Source: Semisulcospira habei
Lineage: Eukaryota > Mollusca > Gastropoda > Semisulcospiridae
Direction of reading: 5' to 3'
NCBI GenBank assembly: GCA_036245525.1
Contig: BTPG01000005.1
Location: 1,041,575 to 1,105,574 of the forward strand
DNA: 64,000 nt
In this document: in pieces, positions 33,440 through 43,160 of the stretch
Layout of the letters: each line of letters opens with the position of its first letter
Position numbering within the stretch: position 1 is the stretch's first letter
Translations under genes and position numbers: made by a program
Notes under the pieces: generated by a model
The model's database searches: none
What the model saw: the letters and a program-made list of their open reading frames with translations, nothing else
Told to the model about the DNA's origin: nothing

Positions 33440-33790
33440 GGGGCGGATCGGCTGCGCATCAAGGAGGGGAGCAGGAGGGTGGGGGGGGGGGGTAGAGGAG
33501 AACATTGACAGATTACGAGAGGGGAGGGGGTACAGATGATTGCACAGTCATCCTATGCCGCGTGTCATGATTGCACAGTCATCCTATGCCGCGTGTCATG
33601 ATTGCACAGTCATCCTATGCCGCGTGTCGACACCACGGGACAGACAAAAGACACGAAGTCCTTCTTCTTCTTCTTCAGCGTTCCCGAGTGCACGAAGTCC
33701 ATTTTTTGTGACAGTGAGATTTTCATTGTAATACATATATAAATATTTTTTTAAATCTCGCTTTTTCCGAAAGCGGACCTACTGGCTTTA
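33440..33790. repeat. hAT-like end, 31-bp tandem, (TTC)n and family F hairpin
   Basis: 33440: CAGGGGCGGATCGGC, the same terminus type as the element at 63097. 33536-33630: GATTGCACAGTCATCCTATG CCGCGTGTCAT three times. 33659-33676: (TTC)n. 33695-33781: family F pieces (TGAGATTTTCATTGTA ... AAATCTCGCTTTTTCC). Confidence 0.6.
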
Positions 33791-33815
33791 GCCTGAATGA
33801 GGCAGCATTGCCAAT

Positions 33816-34022
33816 TTAACCCTTACCATTCGGAATACACCAGTGTGTGAAATAAGTGCGACTAAAATAATTCAAGGGTAGTGCCAGAATAGCTTGGCGC
33901 CTCTGGCACCACCCTTGAACTAAAGTCATTGGTCTATATCCTTATCTGTAAGTACTATAATGTAGCTTGCATATGGCAGTGTACAAAATTAAAGCTTCTA
34001 GCCTCAGTATGATATGGGTTAA
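33816..34022. mobile_element. group-3 TTAA foldback with shortened hairpin
   Basis: TTAACCCTTACCATTCGG at the left, TATGATATGGGTTAA at the right. The central part uses the same core (TTCAAGGGTAGTGCCAGAAT, CTTGGCGCC) but the right arm tip is deleted (CTCTGGCACCACCCTTGAAC). Confidence 0.85.
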
Positions 34023-34209
34023 AATATTTCTTTGACCTCTCGACCTCTCTCTCTCTCATTAACTCTGTGTGTGTGCGTGTGTATCTAGGAGTGGGGGTGA
34101 GTGTTTTGGAGTTTGTGATCATCACGGGCCTTTCTTTCCCCACGCTGGCAATGTTTTTATTTCATACACATGTACATTTATATACTCAGTTTTGTGAATA
34201 ATTATTGTC

Positions 34210-34295
34210 TCGTGGTTTTATAGCAACGGTAGGTTTGAAAATGGCTATGTCTGTGACGATGTCAATGCCTCAACCGTTGATAAATAAAGCGTCAT
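34210..34295 (+). mobile_element. retroposon 3' end module T
   Basis: AGCAACGGTAGGTTTGAAAA, GACGATGTCAATGCC, CAACCGTTGATAAATAAAG, followed by CGTCATTAATTCTG. Confidence 0.65.
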
Positions 34296-34446
34296 TAATT
34301 CTGTCTCTGTCTCCCTCCCCATTCCCCCCCCCCCCTCTCTCTATGTCTCTCTCTCTTTCTATTAGTTTGTATGGGAGAGGGTGCCATCTCTGAGCTCCCC
34401 GCCACTACCTTAGTCCGCCCTTATGTTTGAACTAAGATCTTAAGAC

Positions 34447-34476
34447 AAATTGTGACCAAAGGCCTTACGTAATAAG
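34447..34476. repeat. short palindrome
   Basis: AAAGGCCTTACG TAATAAGGCCTTT; stem of 10 bp. Confidence 0.7.
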
Positions 34477-34616
34477 GCCTTTGATGCATCTCTTTCATTC
34501 CGACTTCCTGCTGCGTGGGAGATGCTCTGTGCATCTCGATCGAATTATTTATAAGGTTGTGCATCGTTAGCCTAAAATAGTAAGACGAAGAAGAAGAAGT
34601 TTACAGTTAACAGTGA

Positions 34617-34677
34617 GCTGGTCTGTGAATTTGGACCTCACGGCTTGAAGCCGTGAGGTCCAAAATAGCAGACCAGC
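34617..34677. repeat. family E hairpin
   Basis: GCTGGTCTGTGAATTTGGAC to CTCACGGCTTGAAGCCGTGAG and back. Both arms carry the C/G variant (CTCACGG/CCGTGAG) where other copies have CTTACGG/CCGTAA. Confidence 0.82.
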
Positions 34678-34803
34678 ACTTTTGAAAAGTTACCAGAGGT
34701 CGTCGATAAATCGTTATAGCCAAGTAGCCAAACGCATCGTGGAACATGCATCATCAATACACATGAGTGAACATGTATACTGTAAAGCACAACCCTGCTC
34801 TGA

Positions 34804-34912
34804 TTTGGCAAAAGCCAGAATGTCCATTTTTGAGAAAGGCGAGATTTTCAATGTTTTACATTGAAAATCTCGCTTTAAAATAAAGAAAGACGTACTGACT
34901 TTTGCCAAATTG
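34804..34912. repeat. family F hairpin
   Basis: TTTGGCAAAAG at the left, CTTTTGCCAAA at the right. The inner hairpin GCGAGATTTTCAATGT / ACATTGAAAATCTCGC is perfect. Confidence 0.8.
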
Positions 34913-35269
34913 TGACAGAAGGTTATCCACTATTTGGTAGCGAAACTCGTCTGTATCATGGAAAGACATCTGGGAACATTACACAGTACAGTACGTACAC
35001 CAGTGCTCTGAAAGACATAACGCCTATTTTTCGTGAGAGGCGAGACTTCAATTTTATATGGCGCATTTCTTATATTTATAATATAACTCAATGCGCCGGA
35101 CATAGCCGCGAACTGAACCCAACAAGCACGCTCACGTGAATCACGCGCATTCCCTCACACACTGTACAAAAACACAGAAGATTCACGTGGTGCTAAGGGC
35201 AAGCTCAAGGGAGCTACTGAAATTTTGGAAATTTAAATCGTTTTTTATATTTTTGAAATTTGAATAGGT
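34913..35269. other. intergenic, nothing recognised
   Basis: AT-rich; no feature. Confidence 0.35.
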
Positions 35270-35445
35270 GGACTGAAATTAACACGAAATTCGTGAGCCG
35301 GAGTACCCGGAGAAAGAACCCCCGACGGTCCGCCCGAATTAATGGTGACACTAGAGGAGAAAAGTTCGACGCCGGAACCGGGTATCGAACCTCGCACCTC
35401 TTGCATTGGTGGCAGGCGCTTTTACCGCTGCGTCACGGACCGCCC
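35270..35445 (-). mobile_element. SINE S3, tRNA-related
   Basis: Minus strand starts GGCGGTCCGTGACGCAGCGG TAAAAGCGCC (A box) with GAGGTTCGATACCC (B box). The head resembles a Gly-type tRNA but has no closed acceptor stem. A body with AGTGTCACC follows. Confidence 0.72.
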
Positions 35446-35539
35446 AAGTGTGCATTGACTTGCACGGCATTGCATTGCAATTGTCGCTTTTCACAAAAAT
35501 AAACATACTGCATCGAGTTAAATTAGGGCAGAACAGGGA

Positions 35540-35665
35540 ACAAAAAGTAAACAGGGTCTCCACGACATTGTGTACATAAACAGGGTCTCCACGACATTGT
35601 GTACATAAACAGGGTCTACACGACATTGTGTACATAAACAGGGTCTCCACGACATTGTGTACATG
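35540..35665. repeat. 29-bp tandem repeat, 4 copies
   Basis: AAACAGGGTCTCCACGACAT TGTGTACAT, with one copy TCTACACG. Confidence 0.92.
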
Positions 35666-35779
35666 CAGATCATTACTGCCTGCTGGGTTGCGTTTTAAAC
35701 TTACAGATGAAAACCGTAAGCTCCAAACTGACAAAGCACAACACACAAAGTGTCATGTCGACATAGATGATATTGGAAA

Positions 35780-36207
35780 TTAACTCATTCAGACCTGTTT
35801 ACCCCCTGGGTGCAGACAGTGTACTTTCAAGTGACTAATTGTGTACTTTGGACCTCACATGTGTATTTATCCACAAGCCAGTGAGTTGTCAGTTTCTCCA
35901 AAATGTGTATTTTTGTGTATAAACGTGTACATGTATGTGTACCCCAAAGCAAAATTGTGTACTTTAATACACCAAATGTGTATGGTAAACAGGTCTGCTC
36001 ATTCTACCCCAACACCGAAATCTTCAATTTTTGCCGTTGTCCTCAGAAGACTGCTTTGCAGTGCAGAACACAAATCGACCACGATAGTTCAAGGGTGATG
36101 CCAGAATAGCTTGGCGCCCATAGGCGCCAAGCTATTCTGGCATCACCCTTGAACTATCATGTTCGATCCCTATCTTGCTGTGGTGTGTCTGGGGTAGAAT
36201 GAGTTAA
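35780..36207. mobile_element. family A' TTAA foldback interrupted by another element
   Basis: Outer ends TTAACTCATT (35780) and GGGGTAGAATGAGTTAA (to 36207). The central hairpin (GGGTGATGCCAGAATAGCTT) is near-perfect. The left terminus is split by the element at 35790-35997. Confidence 0.85.
35790..35997. mobile_element. 208-bp TIR element nested in an A' foldback
   Basis: TIRs CAGACCTGTTTACC and GGTAAACAGGTCTG. It is flanked by the 6-bp duplication CTCATT (35784-35789 and 35998-36003), which is the A' terminal sequence, so insertion was into the foldback. The inside has repeated GTGTACTTT/GTGTATTT motifs and no coding capacity. Confidence 0.82.
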
Positions 36208-36230
36208 GTTATGGGTTTGCTGTCGAGCGC

Positions 36231-36288
36231 CACACTGGCTGTCTCCCTCGATTCGCTGCGCTGCGAATCGAGGGAGACAACCAGTGTG
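36231..36288. repeat. family C hairpin, near-perfect
   Basis: CACACTGGCTGTCTCCCTCG ATTCGC against GCGAATCGAGGGAGACAACC AGTGTG with loop TGCGCT. Confidence 0.87.
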
Positions 36289-36433
36289 GTCAAGTGCCTG
36301 TGGCCAGTCGTTTGCCGGTAGTCCGACAACGTGCGTGCAGCAGTCAGACATGCAGAGACGGTCACTTTATAATGCGGGCACTTGTCTACGACGGCCACTT
36401 TTAACATTCCCTGGGCGGTCATTTTGTAACTCA

Positions 36434-36760
36434 CAAACCAGTTAGGGGAGGCTAGCGATGGCAGAATTGTACACAAACCAGATAGGCTAGCGATGGCAGA
36501 ATTGTACACAAACCAGATAGGCTAGCGATGGCAGAATTGTACACAAACCAGATAGGCTAGCAATGGCAGAATTGTACACAAACCAGATAGGCTAGCGATG
36601 GCAGAATTGTACACAAACCAGATAGGCTAGCGATGGCAGAATTGTACACAAACCAGATAGGCTAGTGATGGCAGAATTGTACACAAACCAGATAGGCTAG
36701 CGATGGCAGAATTGTACACAAACCAGATAGGCTAGCGATGGCAGAATTGTACACAAACCA
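36434..36760. repeat. 35-bp tandem repeat, about 9 copies
   Basis: Unit CCAGATAGGCTAGCGATGGC AGAATTGTACACAAA. The first copy is longer (GTTAGGGGAGG). It runs directly into the inverted repeat at 36752. Confidence 0.93.
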
Positions 36761-36991
36761 AGGGGAATCACTCAGCGCTGGACAGACAAACAGTTAGATC
36801 CCCTGCCCCCGCCTATCAGGCACCCAATCGCCAGCCCACAGAGAAATACGCAGGTATAAACAAGAGGATGTAGATGATCGCCTTGTTCTATACCTGCGTA
36901 TTTCTCTGTGGGCTGGCGATTGGTTGCCTGATAGGCGGGAGCAGGGGATCTGTTTGTCTGTCCAGCGCTGAGTGATTCCCCTTGGTTTGTG
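36752..36991. mobile_element. long inverted repeat with about 113-bp arms
   Basis: Left: CACAAACCAAGGGGAATCAC ... CGCAGGTATA. Right: TATACCTGCGTATTTCTC ... GTGATTCCCCTTGGTTTGTG. The spacer is about 15 bases. There are only a few arm mismatches (AGTTAGATC/GATCTGTTTG). Confidence 0.9.
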
Positions 36992-38102
36992 GTCATTTTT
37001 TAAGAAGGCCATTTTCACGAAACGGGTCATTTTCATAACGCGGACACTTTCACAGACGGCCATCTGCACAGGAACACCAGGCTTTAGCAGACGACCAGTC
37101 TAATGGGCTACGCCCTTTTGAAATGAATGGAACGAGTCAATGAACGAAGGAGCCGAAGCCTTACCTTGTTATTGAGGAAATCCAGACTGGTTGAAAACCT
37201 CTCTCCCCCTCCCTCTCTCTTCCTCATTCATGACAGCCGGGTGTGGTCACTAGCGGGTCATCCTGCGGACTGACCAACTGACGTCCACATACTCTTGCAT
37301 ACTTCATAACCGCAAATATTGCTGTCGTCTCTCTCGAGCCGGTAACATCAAGTGCACGTGCGCTCGTGGTCAGTCAGCCAATCAATAGCGGCGTAACAGA
37401 AGAAGGCCAATCGATAGCTCCGTAACTGCACACGGATGGACCGAGTTTTCATGGATGTGCAGTCTCCATGCCGAGTTCCGTCTACAAGAGGCGTAGATTC
37501 TCATGAGCTCATGAGGATCTGTGCCTCTTACTACTGACCACCAACCCCTCGAACAGAGGAAACCAGCGGGACTGAAACCAAGAGCTGTCTGAGAAAGGTC
37601 GCACGCGCCTCATTTTTCTGTGACCTTCCAATCAGCTTCAGAGAGGAAGCGCTTGCAGTGTCTGGCTGCGGACAAGTCCCACGCTGAAGCCCTTACATTT
37701 CATCTGTCAGAGGAGCAGATGTAAGCAAATGAGGCAGATGCGTACCCATACAGAGGCGTTACGGCTCATGCTCCCATCTAGTGCAAGTGTGCATTGAAAT
37801 CTACGTTTCTGAAGATAACAGCGGATGAACGAATGACTTGCTAAATTATTTATCAATCCTGAGTCATTTTCGCTCCAAGCTGTTACATAGCCATCACGTG
37901 ACAGATTCATCCGCAGATGTCGTCTTACTCTCGTGTGAACAGAACGACAAATCAATGAAAATATTACACAGTGATTTTGACCTGACGGGTTCGAGTCGCA
38001 CAGTCTAGCGCGCCATACCAGCATACATGTGACGAATTTTAACACACAGGATGAAGTCAAAAATAAATTCCCGCGGGAGTCCCGCATAAGTGAATTCAAA
38101 GT
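36992..38102. other. intergenic; one B hairpin
   Basis: A B hairpin with a deleted tip is at 37481-37532 (TACAAGAGGCGTAGATTCTC / GAGGATCTGTGCCTCTTA). Otherwise no gene or repeat recognised. Confidence 0.45.
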
Positions 38103-38315
38103 TTAACCCATTTAGCCTCGACGCATTTACAGAAGGAGATGGGTCGACCATGATAATTGAAGGGTAGTGCCGGATTAGCTTGGCGCCTTCAGGCGCCAAG
38201 CTAATCGGGCACTACCCTTCAATTATCATGGTCAATCCATCTCCTGCAACTGGTACATAGCCGTTAGGTGATACCTCAAAATTTGGGAAATACGGCCTTG
38301 GGGTTACATGGTTAA
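38103..38315. mobile_element. family A TTAA foldback, complete
   Basis: TTAACCCATTTAGCCTCG to TTGGGGTTACATGGTTAA. Both arms carry AATTGAAGGG/CCCTTCAATT where the family has AATTCAAGG. Confidence 0.88.
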
Positions 38316-38822
38316 AATAGCTGAGAGAACACTATAGTGTATTCAGACAATATAAACACGACGTGCCAGATTCAGTCTATGTCTTTAGGTGAAAATAAAC
38401 AAACTGAATGTTTTTTTTTTTTTTTTTTTTTTTTTTTTTCCATCATATTCACAATGAACGCGCACGTATTCATATTGTCCAATAGTGAGGTTTTGTTTGC
38501 AACGAACGACTGCCGACAACGATCGGGAGGGAGCGAAGTCCCGTCGGACAACCAGCCTGTACCATCAGCACAGACCGCACTTTCAAACATCTCCAAGAGG
38601 CGTAGATCCTCAGGCGACCAGAGCTCGTTCCATGTTGTTGTGACTCGTCCGGCGTAAAGGTTCACTCTCCTTTCTTCTGAAGACGGATCTGCAATCTTAC
38701 ACGTGGTGTCTGGCTTCTCTGAATACAGTATAGAGTTTCTCTTCCAATTCAAACGTAAAAAAAAAAAAAAAAACTAATTTCATCCCCTCTATAAGCAGAA
38801 GACCTATTCAAAAACAGTCGAT
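38316..38822. other. poly-T tract and J-type remnant
   Basis: Poly-T is at 38411-38439. 38490-38620 resembles the segment at 57930-58050 (TTTGCAACGAACGACT, GACAACCAGCCTGTACCATC, ATCTCCAAGAGGCGTAGATC). A poly-A run is at 38757-38772. Confidence 0.5.
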
Positions 38823-39036
38823 TTAACCCTTTTAGGACCCTGCAGCAGGAGATGGATTGATCATGATAATACAAGGGTAGTGTCAGATGAGCTTGGCGCC
38901 TTCAGGCGCCAAGCTCATCTGGCACTACCCTTGTATTATCATGATCAATCCATCTCCTACAACTGGTACATAGTCGTTAGGCAAGACCTCCAAACTTTGA
39001 GAAATGGGACCTTGCAGCTAAAAAAAAAAGGGTTAA
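38823..39036. mobile_element. family A TTAA foldback, complete
   Basis: TTAACCCTTTTAGGACCC to AAAGGGTTAA. The arms share several private changes on both sides (ATAATACAAGG/CCTTGTATTAT, GATGAGC/GCTCATC, TTGATCATG/CATGATCAA) with one residual mismatch (TGTCAG/TGGCAC region). Confidence 0.88.
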
Positions 39037-39281
39037 ATAATAAAAAATAGAAACGACACTCCTCACGGATCACACAATTGATTGCGCCCAACCTTTCTCG
39101 AAACTGCCAGCCCACGCGAACGTGAGTTCACATGAAATCGTAAAAATGTACGGGTGTGACATCACGCCACATTAGCTCCTGGGCCCGCGTGACAAAGCGA
39201 TCAGACGCCACGCGGTACAGAACCATGCCCTCGTAGTACTTAAGCGGGTGGTGCAACGAATCCCGTACGTGGTTTGTCTAA

Positions 39282-39795
39282 AGGCCCCGCTACACGAGCC
39301 CGGTTTTGAGGCCGATTCCCGATCAGTTTTCGAATCGGTAGGTGATCGGGCCGGACTAAAAAACGTGTGCACTGCCACACTGACATTTCCCGACTTGTTT
39401 AGCCGACCGGTTTGAACCGATGATCAAAGTCGTACCTGTTCTGCAAAATGACTGCTAGTTTTGACAGTGATGATGATGTGCTTGCATTATCAGCAGTTTT
39501 GCATCATATTCGGCCGGAAGAGGCGTGCGAAACACCAGCGGCAACGGCGGTGGTACTGATCACAACAGGCGTGTTCGGCCATTTGCAAACCGTGCTGAAA
39601 CGACATGCTTTGCGAGACGCGCTCTGATTGGTTGAAGCTTACGATCGGGACCGATTCGGATCGGGAAAAAGGGCAGGTTCTAGACACCTGATTCCCAGCC
39701 GATTGGGACCGGATCGGATAATTGAGTCATCCGACCGCAATCGGATCGGAATCGGCTTCAAAATCGGGACACAACCGGCACGTGTGGCGGGGCCT
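39282..39795. mobile_element. family H TIR element, complete, TAA target duplication
   Basis: AGGCCCCGCTACACGAGCC at the left and GGCACGTGTGGCGGGGCCT at the right, flanked by TAA at 39279-39281 and 39796-39798. TAA/TTA duplication suits PIF/Harbinger. An ATG at 39448 opens MTASFDSDDDVLALSAVL, an acidic stretch like the N-terminus of some Harbinger nucleases, but it stops soon. It is non-autonomous. Confidence 0.78.
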
Positions 39796-39821
39796 TAACT
39801 CTAGTACACTTACTGTCTCCC

Positions 39822-40245
39822 TCGATTTGCTACCGCTTATCAGCGGTAGCGGTTGGTTGCACATTGCTTAACGTTCCGACAGCAACAAGACTTTCTCCAG
39901 ACGTGCCTGCACTGCTTGTGGAAAACAACAACAACAACAGAATATTGAATGTATGTCGCCAGCCGGCCGGTCTAATACTCTAAATAAAGCTAAGATCATT
40001 TAGCAACACACATCCAATATCAAGAACTACAGGCAGCGCAGACAGTAGGGAGATTTTAAAAAAGGAAAATACAGGTCAATGGACCAAGGGTAGACAGAAA
40101 CACATGCCCCAGAATAGAGGGGAAACCCACCCTGTGGGGCTGACCAGGGTGACCCTGGGAACTAAAAAGTAGTTAATCCCACCCAAGTCCCCCAGGGCAG
40201 ACCCGGGTGAGGGTCAGCGTTAGCGAATCGAGGGAGGCAACCAGT
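39822..40245. mobile_element. family C hairpin split by an R330 insertion
   Basis: Left C piece 39822-39850 (TGTCTCCCTCGATTTGCTAC CGCTTATCAGCGGTAGCG). R330 runs from GGTTGGTTGCACATTGC to CAGACCCGGGTGAGGG (39851-40213, minus orientation). Then the right C arm TTAGCGAATCGAGGGAGGCA ACCAGTGTG. TAGCG is repeated on both sides. Confidence 0.72.
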
Positions 40246-40304
40246 GTGAATGTTCCGATTGACATGGCACAGAATTTAACCACTTTTATAGAGGACGCAT
40301 TGTT

Positions 40305-40478
40305 TTTGGAATCATGATCAATCCATCTCCTATTCGAAGTGTGTTGGGAAGGGATGGGGTAGTGTATAATTGTGCGTGTGTCCGAGAGAAAGGGTGTGCC
40401 GTTGTGCATGCGCAGTGAATCCAGTGTTTTCCTGGAGAACAGCGCTATACAAGAACTACGTATTATTATTATTAATCA
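40305..40478 (+). mobile_element. A remnant and LINE 3' end (CR1-like) with (ATT)n tail
   Basis: 40312-40332 matches the A right arm (ATCATGATCAATCCATCTCC). 40430-40478 has GGAGAACAGCGCTATACAAG then (TATTATT)n, the 3' end type of the LINE at 59.3 kb. Confidence 0.5.
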
Positions 40479-40527
40479 TTTTTAATTCAAAGATCCCCAG
40501 TCGCTGAATGAATATGGATACAAACTG

Positions 40528-40635
40528 GTTTCAGCATCCGCGAGGCCCATGAGGAAGACCTATCTCTCTTGTAGCTGTATTGTCTTTACTTTTTTCTTGG
40601 CAGTGAAGATGTTAAAGTTGTGAAATCCAGACGAT
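40528..40635. repeat. degraded family B piece
   Basis: GCGAGGCCCATGAGGAAGAC CTATCTCTCTTGTAG, then TTTTTTCTTGGCAGTGAAG, the B downstream module. Confidence 0.55.
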
Positions 40636-40706
40636 AAAGGGTTAACAGATGACAAAATCTCATGTATAAAATTTATACATGAGATTTTGTCATCTGTTAA
40701 CCCTTT
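40636..40706. repeat. perfect 71-bp palindrome
   Basis: 35-bp arms (AAAGGGTTAACAGATGACAA AATCTCATGTATAAA) with a single central base. TTAA lies 6 bases in from each end. Confidence 0.92.
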
Positions 40707-40792
40707 AATATTTAATATCCTTTGTATGTCTCAGGATAAAGCTGGACAGAAGGGCCGACTCTGAACGTCCTCAAACAACAGCCTTGTCTGCT

Positions 40793-41903
40793 CTTCTTTT
40801 CCTGTGCCCACAGGCACAGTTCTACCAATTTGCACAAGGGGCGACAGAAAAACGCTCTTTTGTGTGCCTCCTCGCATGGATTGTGCAACAATCACTTCTT
40901 TTCTTGTGCATAGTTCTACCAATTTGCACAAGGGGCGACAGAAAAACGCTCTTTTGTGTACCTACTCGCATGGATTGTGCAACAATTACTCTTTTCCTGT
41001 GCACAGTTCTACCAATTTGCACAAGGGGCGACAGAAAAACGCTCTTTTCTGTGCGTACTCGCATGGATTGAGCAACAATTACTTCTTTTCCTGTGCACAC
41101 AGGCATAGTTCTACCAATTTGCACAAGGGGCAACAGAAAAACGCTCTTTTGTGTGGCTACTCGCATGAATTGTGCAACAATTACTTCTTTTCCTGTGCCC
41201 ACAGGCACAGTTCTACCAATTTGCACAAGGGGCAACAGAAAAACGCTCTTTTGTGTGACTACTCGCATGAATTGTGCAACAATTACTTCTTTTCCTGTGC
41301 ACACAGGCATAGTTCTACCAATTTGCACAAGGGGCAACAGAAAAACGCTCTTTTGTGTGCCTACTCGCATGGATTGTGCAACAATTACTTCTTTTCCTGT
41401 GCCCACAGGCATAGTTCTACCAATTTGCACAAGGGGCAACAGAAAAACGCTCTTTTGTGTACCTACTCGCATGGATTGTGCAACAATTACTTCTTTTCCC
41501 GTGCACACAGGCATAGTTCTACTAATTTGCACAAGGGGCAACAGAAAAACGCTCTTTTGTGTGCCTACCCGCATGGACTGTGCAACAATTACTTCTTTTC
41601 CTGTGCACACAGGCATAGTTCTACCAATTTGTACAAGGGGCAACAGGAAAAAACGCTCTTTTGTGTACCTACTCGCATGGATTGTGCAACAATTACTTCT
41701 TTTCCTGTGTACACAGGCATAGATCTACCAATTTGCACAAGGGGCAACAGAAAAAACCTCTCTTTTGTGTGCCTACTCGCATGGATTCAAGTGTGCAACA
41801 ATTACTTCTTTTCCTGTGCACATAGGCATAGATCTACCAATTTGCACAAGAGACAACAGAAAAACGCTCTTTTGTGTGCCTACTCGCATGGATTGTGCAA
41901 CAA
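40793..41903. repeat. about 102-bp satellite, 11 copies
   Basis: Unit motifs: CTGTGCACACAGGCATAGTT CTACCAATTTGCACAAGGGG, AACAGAAAAACGCTCTTTTG TGTGCCTACTCGCATGGATT GTGCAACAATTACTTC. The first three units lack about 10 bp (CACAGGCAT). Open frames of 367 (plus) and 273 (minus) codons follow from the period. No homology; not called coding. Confidence 0.93.
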
Positions 41904-42117
41904 TTAACTCATTCAGCCCCACGGCCGTATTTCCCAATTTTTGGAGGCGTCATCTAACGACTATGCACTAGTTGCAAGAGATGGATCGACCATGATAATT
42001 CAAGGGGAGTGTCAGATTAGCTTGGCGCCGACAGGCGCCAGTCTAATCTGGCACTACCCTTGAATCAACATGGTCGACTCATCTCCTGCTGTGGGCCGTC
42101 GGGGCTGAATGGGTTAA
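41904..42117. mobile_element. family A TTAA foldback at the edge of the 102-bp satellite
   Basis: TTAACTCATTCAGCCCC to GGGGCTGAATGGGTTAA. One tip mismatch (AGTCTAATC for AGCTAATC) and TCAACATGG on the right arm. The left TTAA replaces the expected continuation CAATTACTTC of the satellite. Confidence 0.9.
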
Positions 42118-42362
42118 TAGAAAAGTATTATCTCTGAGGCAAGACAACCCTGATCAGTGAATTTCAGCAATCACATCCGGCTGTGGAGCGGGTCGCTTAA
42201 AAACCTAGGGCTGGATGAGCTATCTTTTTCATCTGAATTACAATATGTAATTACAATTACAATGGCACTGAAACTGAAAACTGTAAAACCCGTTCTTATT
42301 TAGACAAACCTTTGATCGGGAAACCTAGATCGGAGAAGATCGGCGATCTTTGGGTTTCTTTC

Positions 42363-42482
42363 TTAACTCATTGTACCCCATCACCGAAATCCCCAAAGGC
42401 GCCAAGCTATTCTGGCATTACCCTTGAACTATCATGGTCGATCCTTATCTTGCTGTGGTGTGTCTGGGGTAGATCGAGTTAA
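42363..42482. mobile_element. family A' foldback, left arm deleted
   Basis: Both TTAA ends are present (TTAACTCATTGTACCCC and GGGGTAGATCGAGTTAA). Between them the left arm is lost: ATCCCCAAAGGCGCCAAGCTATTC jumps straight to the hairpin tip. Confidence 0.88.
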
Positions 42483-43046
42483 CTGAGGTTGAACAAACCT
42501 GAACGAACCTAGGCGAACTTGAGCAAACTAGGTTCGCCATGGTTCTCTTTCTTAATTGAAGTGCTTGGTTCGGCAGAAGTAGGTCTGCGAAGGTGTTCAA
42601 AATGGCTGTCGCAATGCCGCTTCGCGATTTAGAAGATTTTTGTTTTTGTACTCTTTGCAGGAGGGATCCCACAAACAGCGTTGCGCCTCCCACAAATCAA
42701 TAAAATAGGTCTTGTTCTTCGCACGAAAGTGAAATATCGCCGTCCGCCATGGTTGTTGGATCGGTGACAATCTTCTTATATCCAGCGCAGAAGAGTGTCA
42801 CAGAGTGCCTGTTATGTATAGTATGAGTTAAATAACTGATTAGAGTTAAAAGTCAGGTCAAGAGCCGAGTACGGGATATTGACCGAAACGTGACCCGCAA
42901 GGCTTAAGCCAGTATAATAGGACAAAGGGTGGGAGATCGGTTACCTATAGGAATCGTATACCTTGTGTGAGAAAGAGATTAATTTGCGTGGGTATAGGTG
43001 GCACGAGTGTCCAAACAAGGGCATGAAAGGTCAAAAGGTTGATTGA

Positions 43047-43160
43047 TTGATTGTACATTGCTTAACGTCCCGACAGCAACAAGGCTTTCTCAGGACGTGC
43101 CTGCACTGCTTGTGAAAAAATAAAAAAGAAACAGAACATTGAATGTATGTCGCCAGCCGA
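43047..43160 (-). mobile_element. R330, tail-end fragment
   Basis: (GATT)n, TACATTGCTTAACGTCCCGA, GGACGTGCCTGCACTGCTTG, GAATGTATGTCGCCAGCC, then unrelated sequence. Confidence 0.8.

Noticed and set aside
40804..41907. 367-residue plus-strand protein
   Set aside because: 102-bp satellite with comparable open frames on the opposite strand and no recognisable domain.
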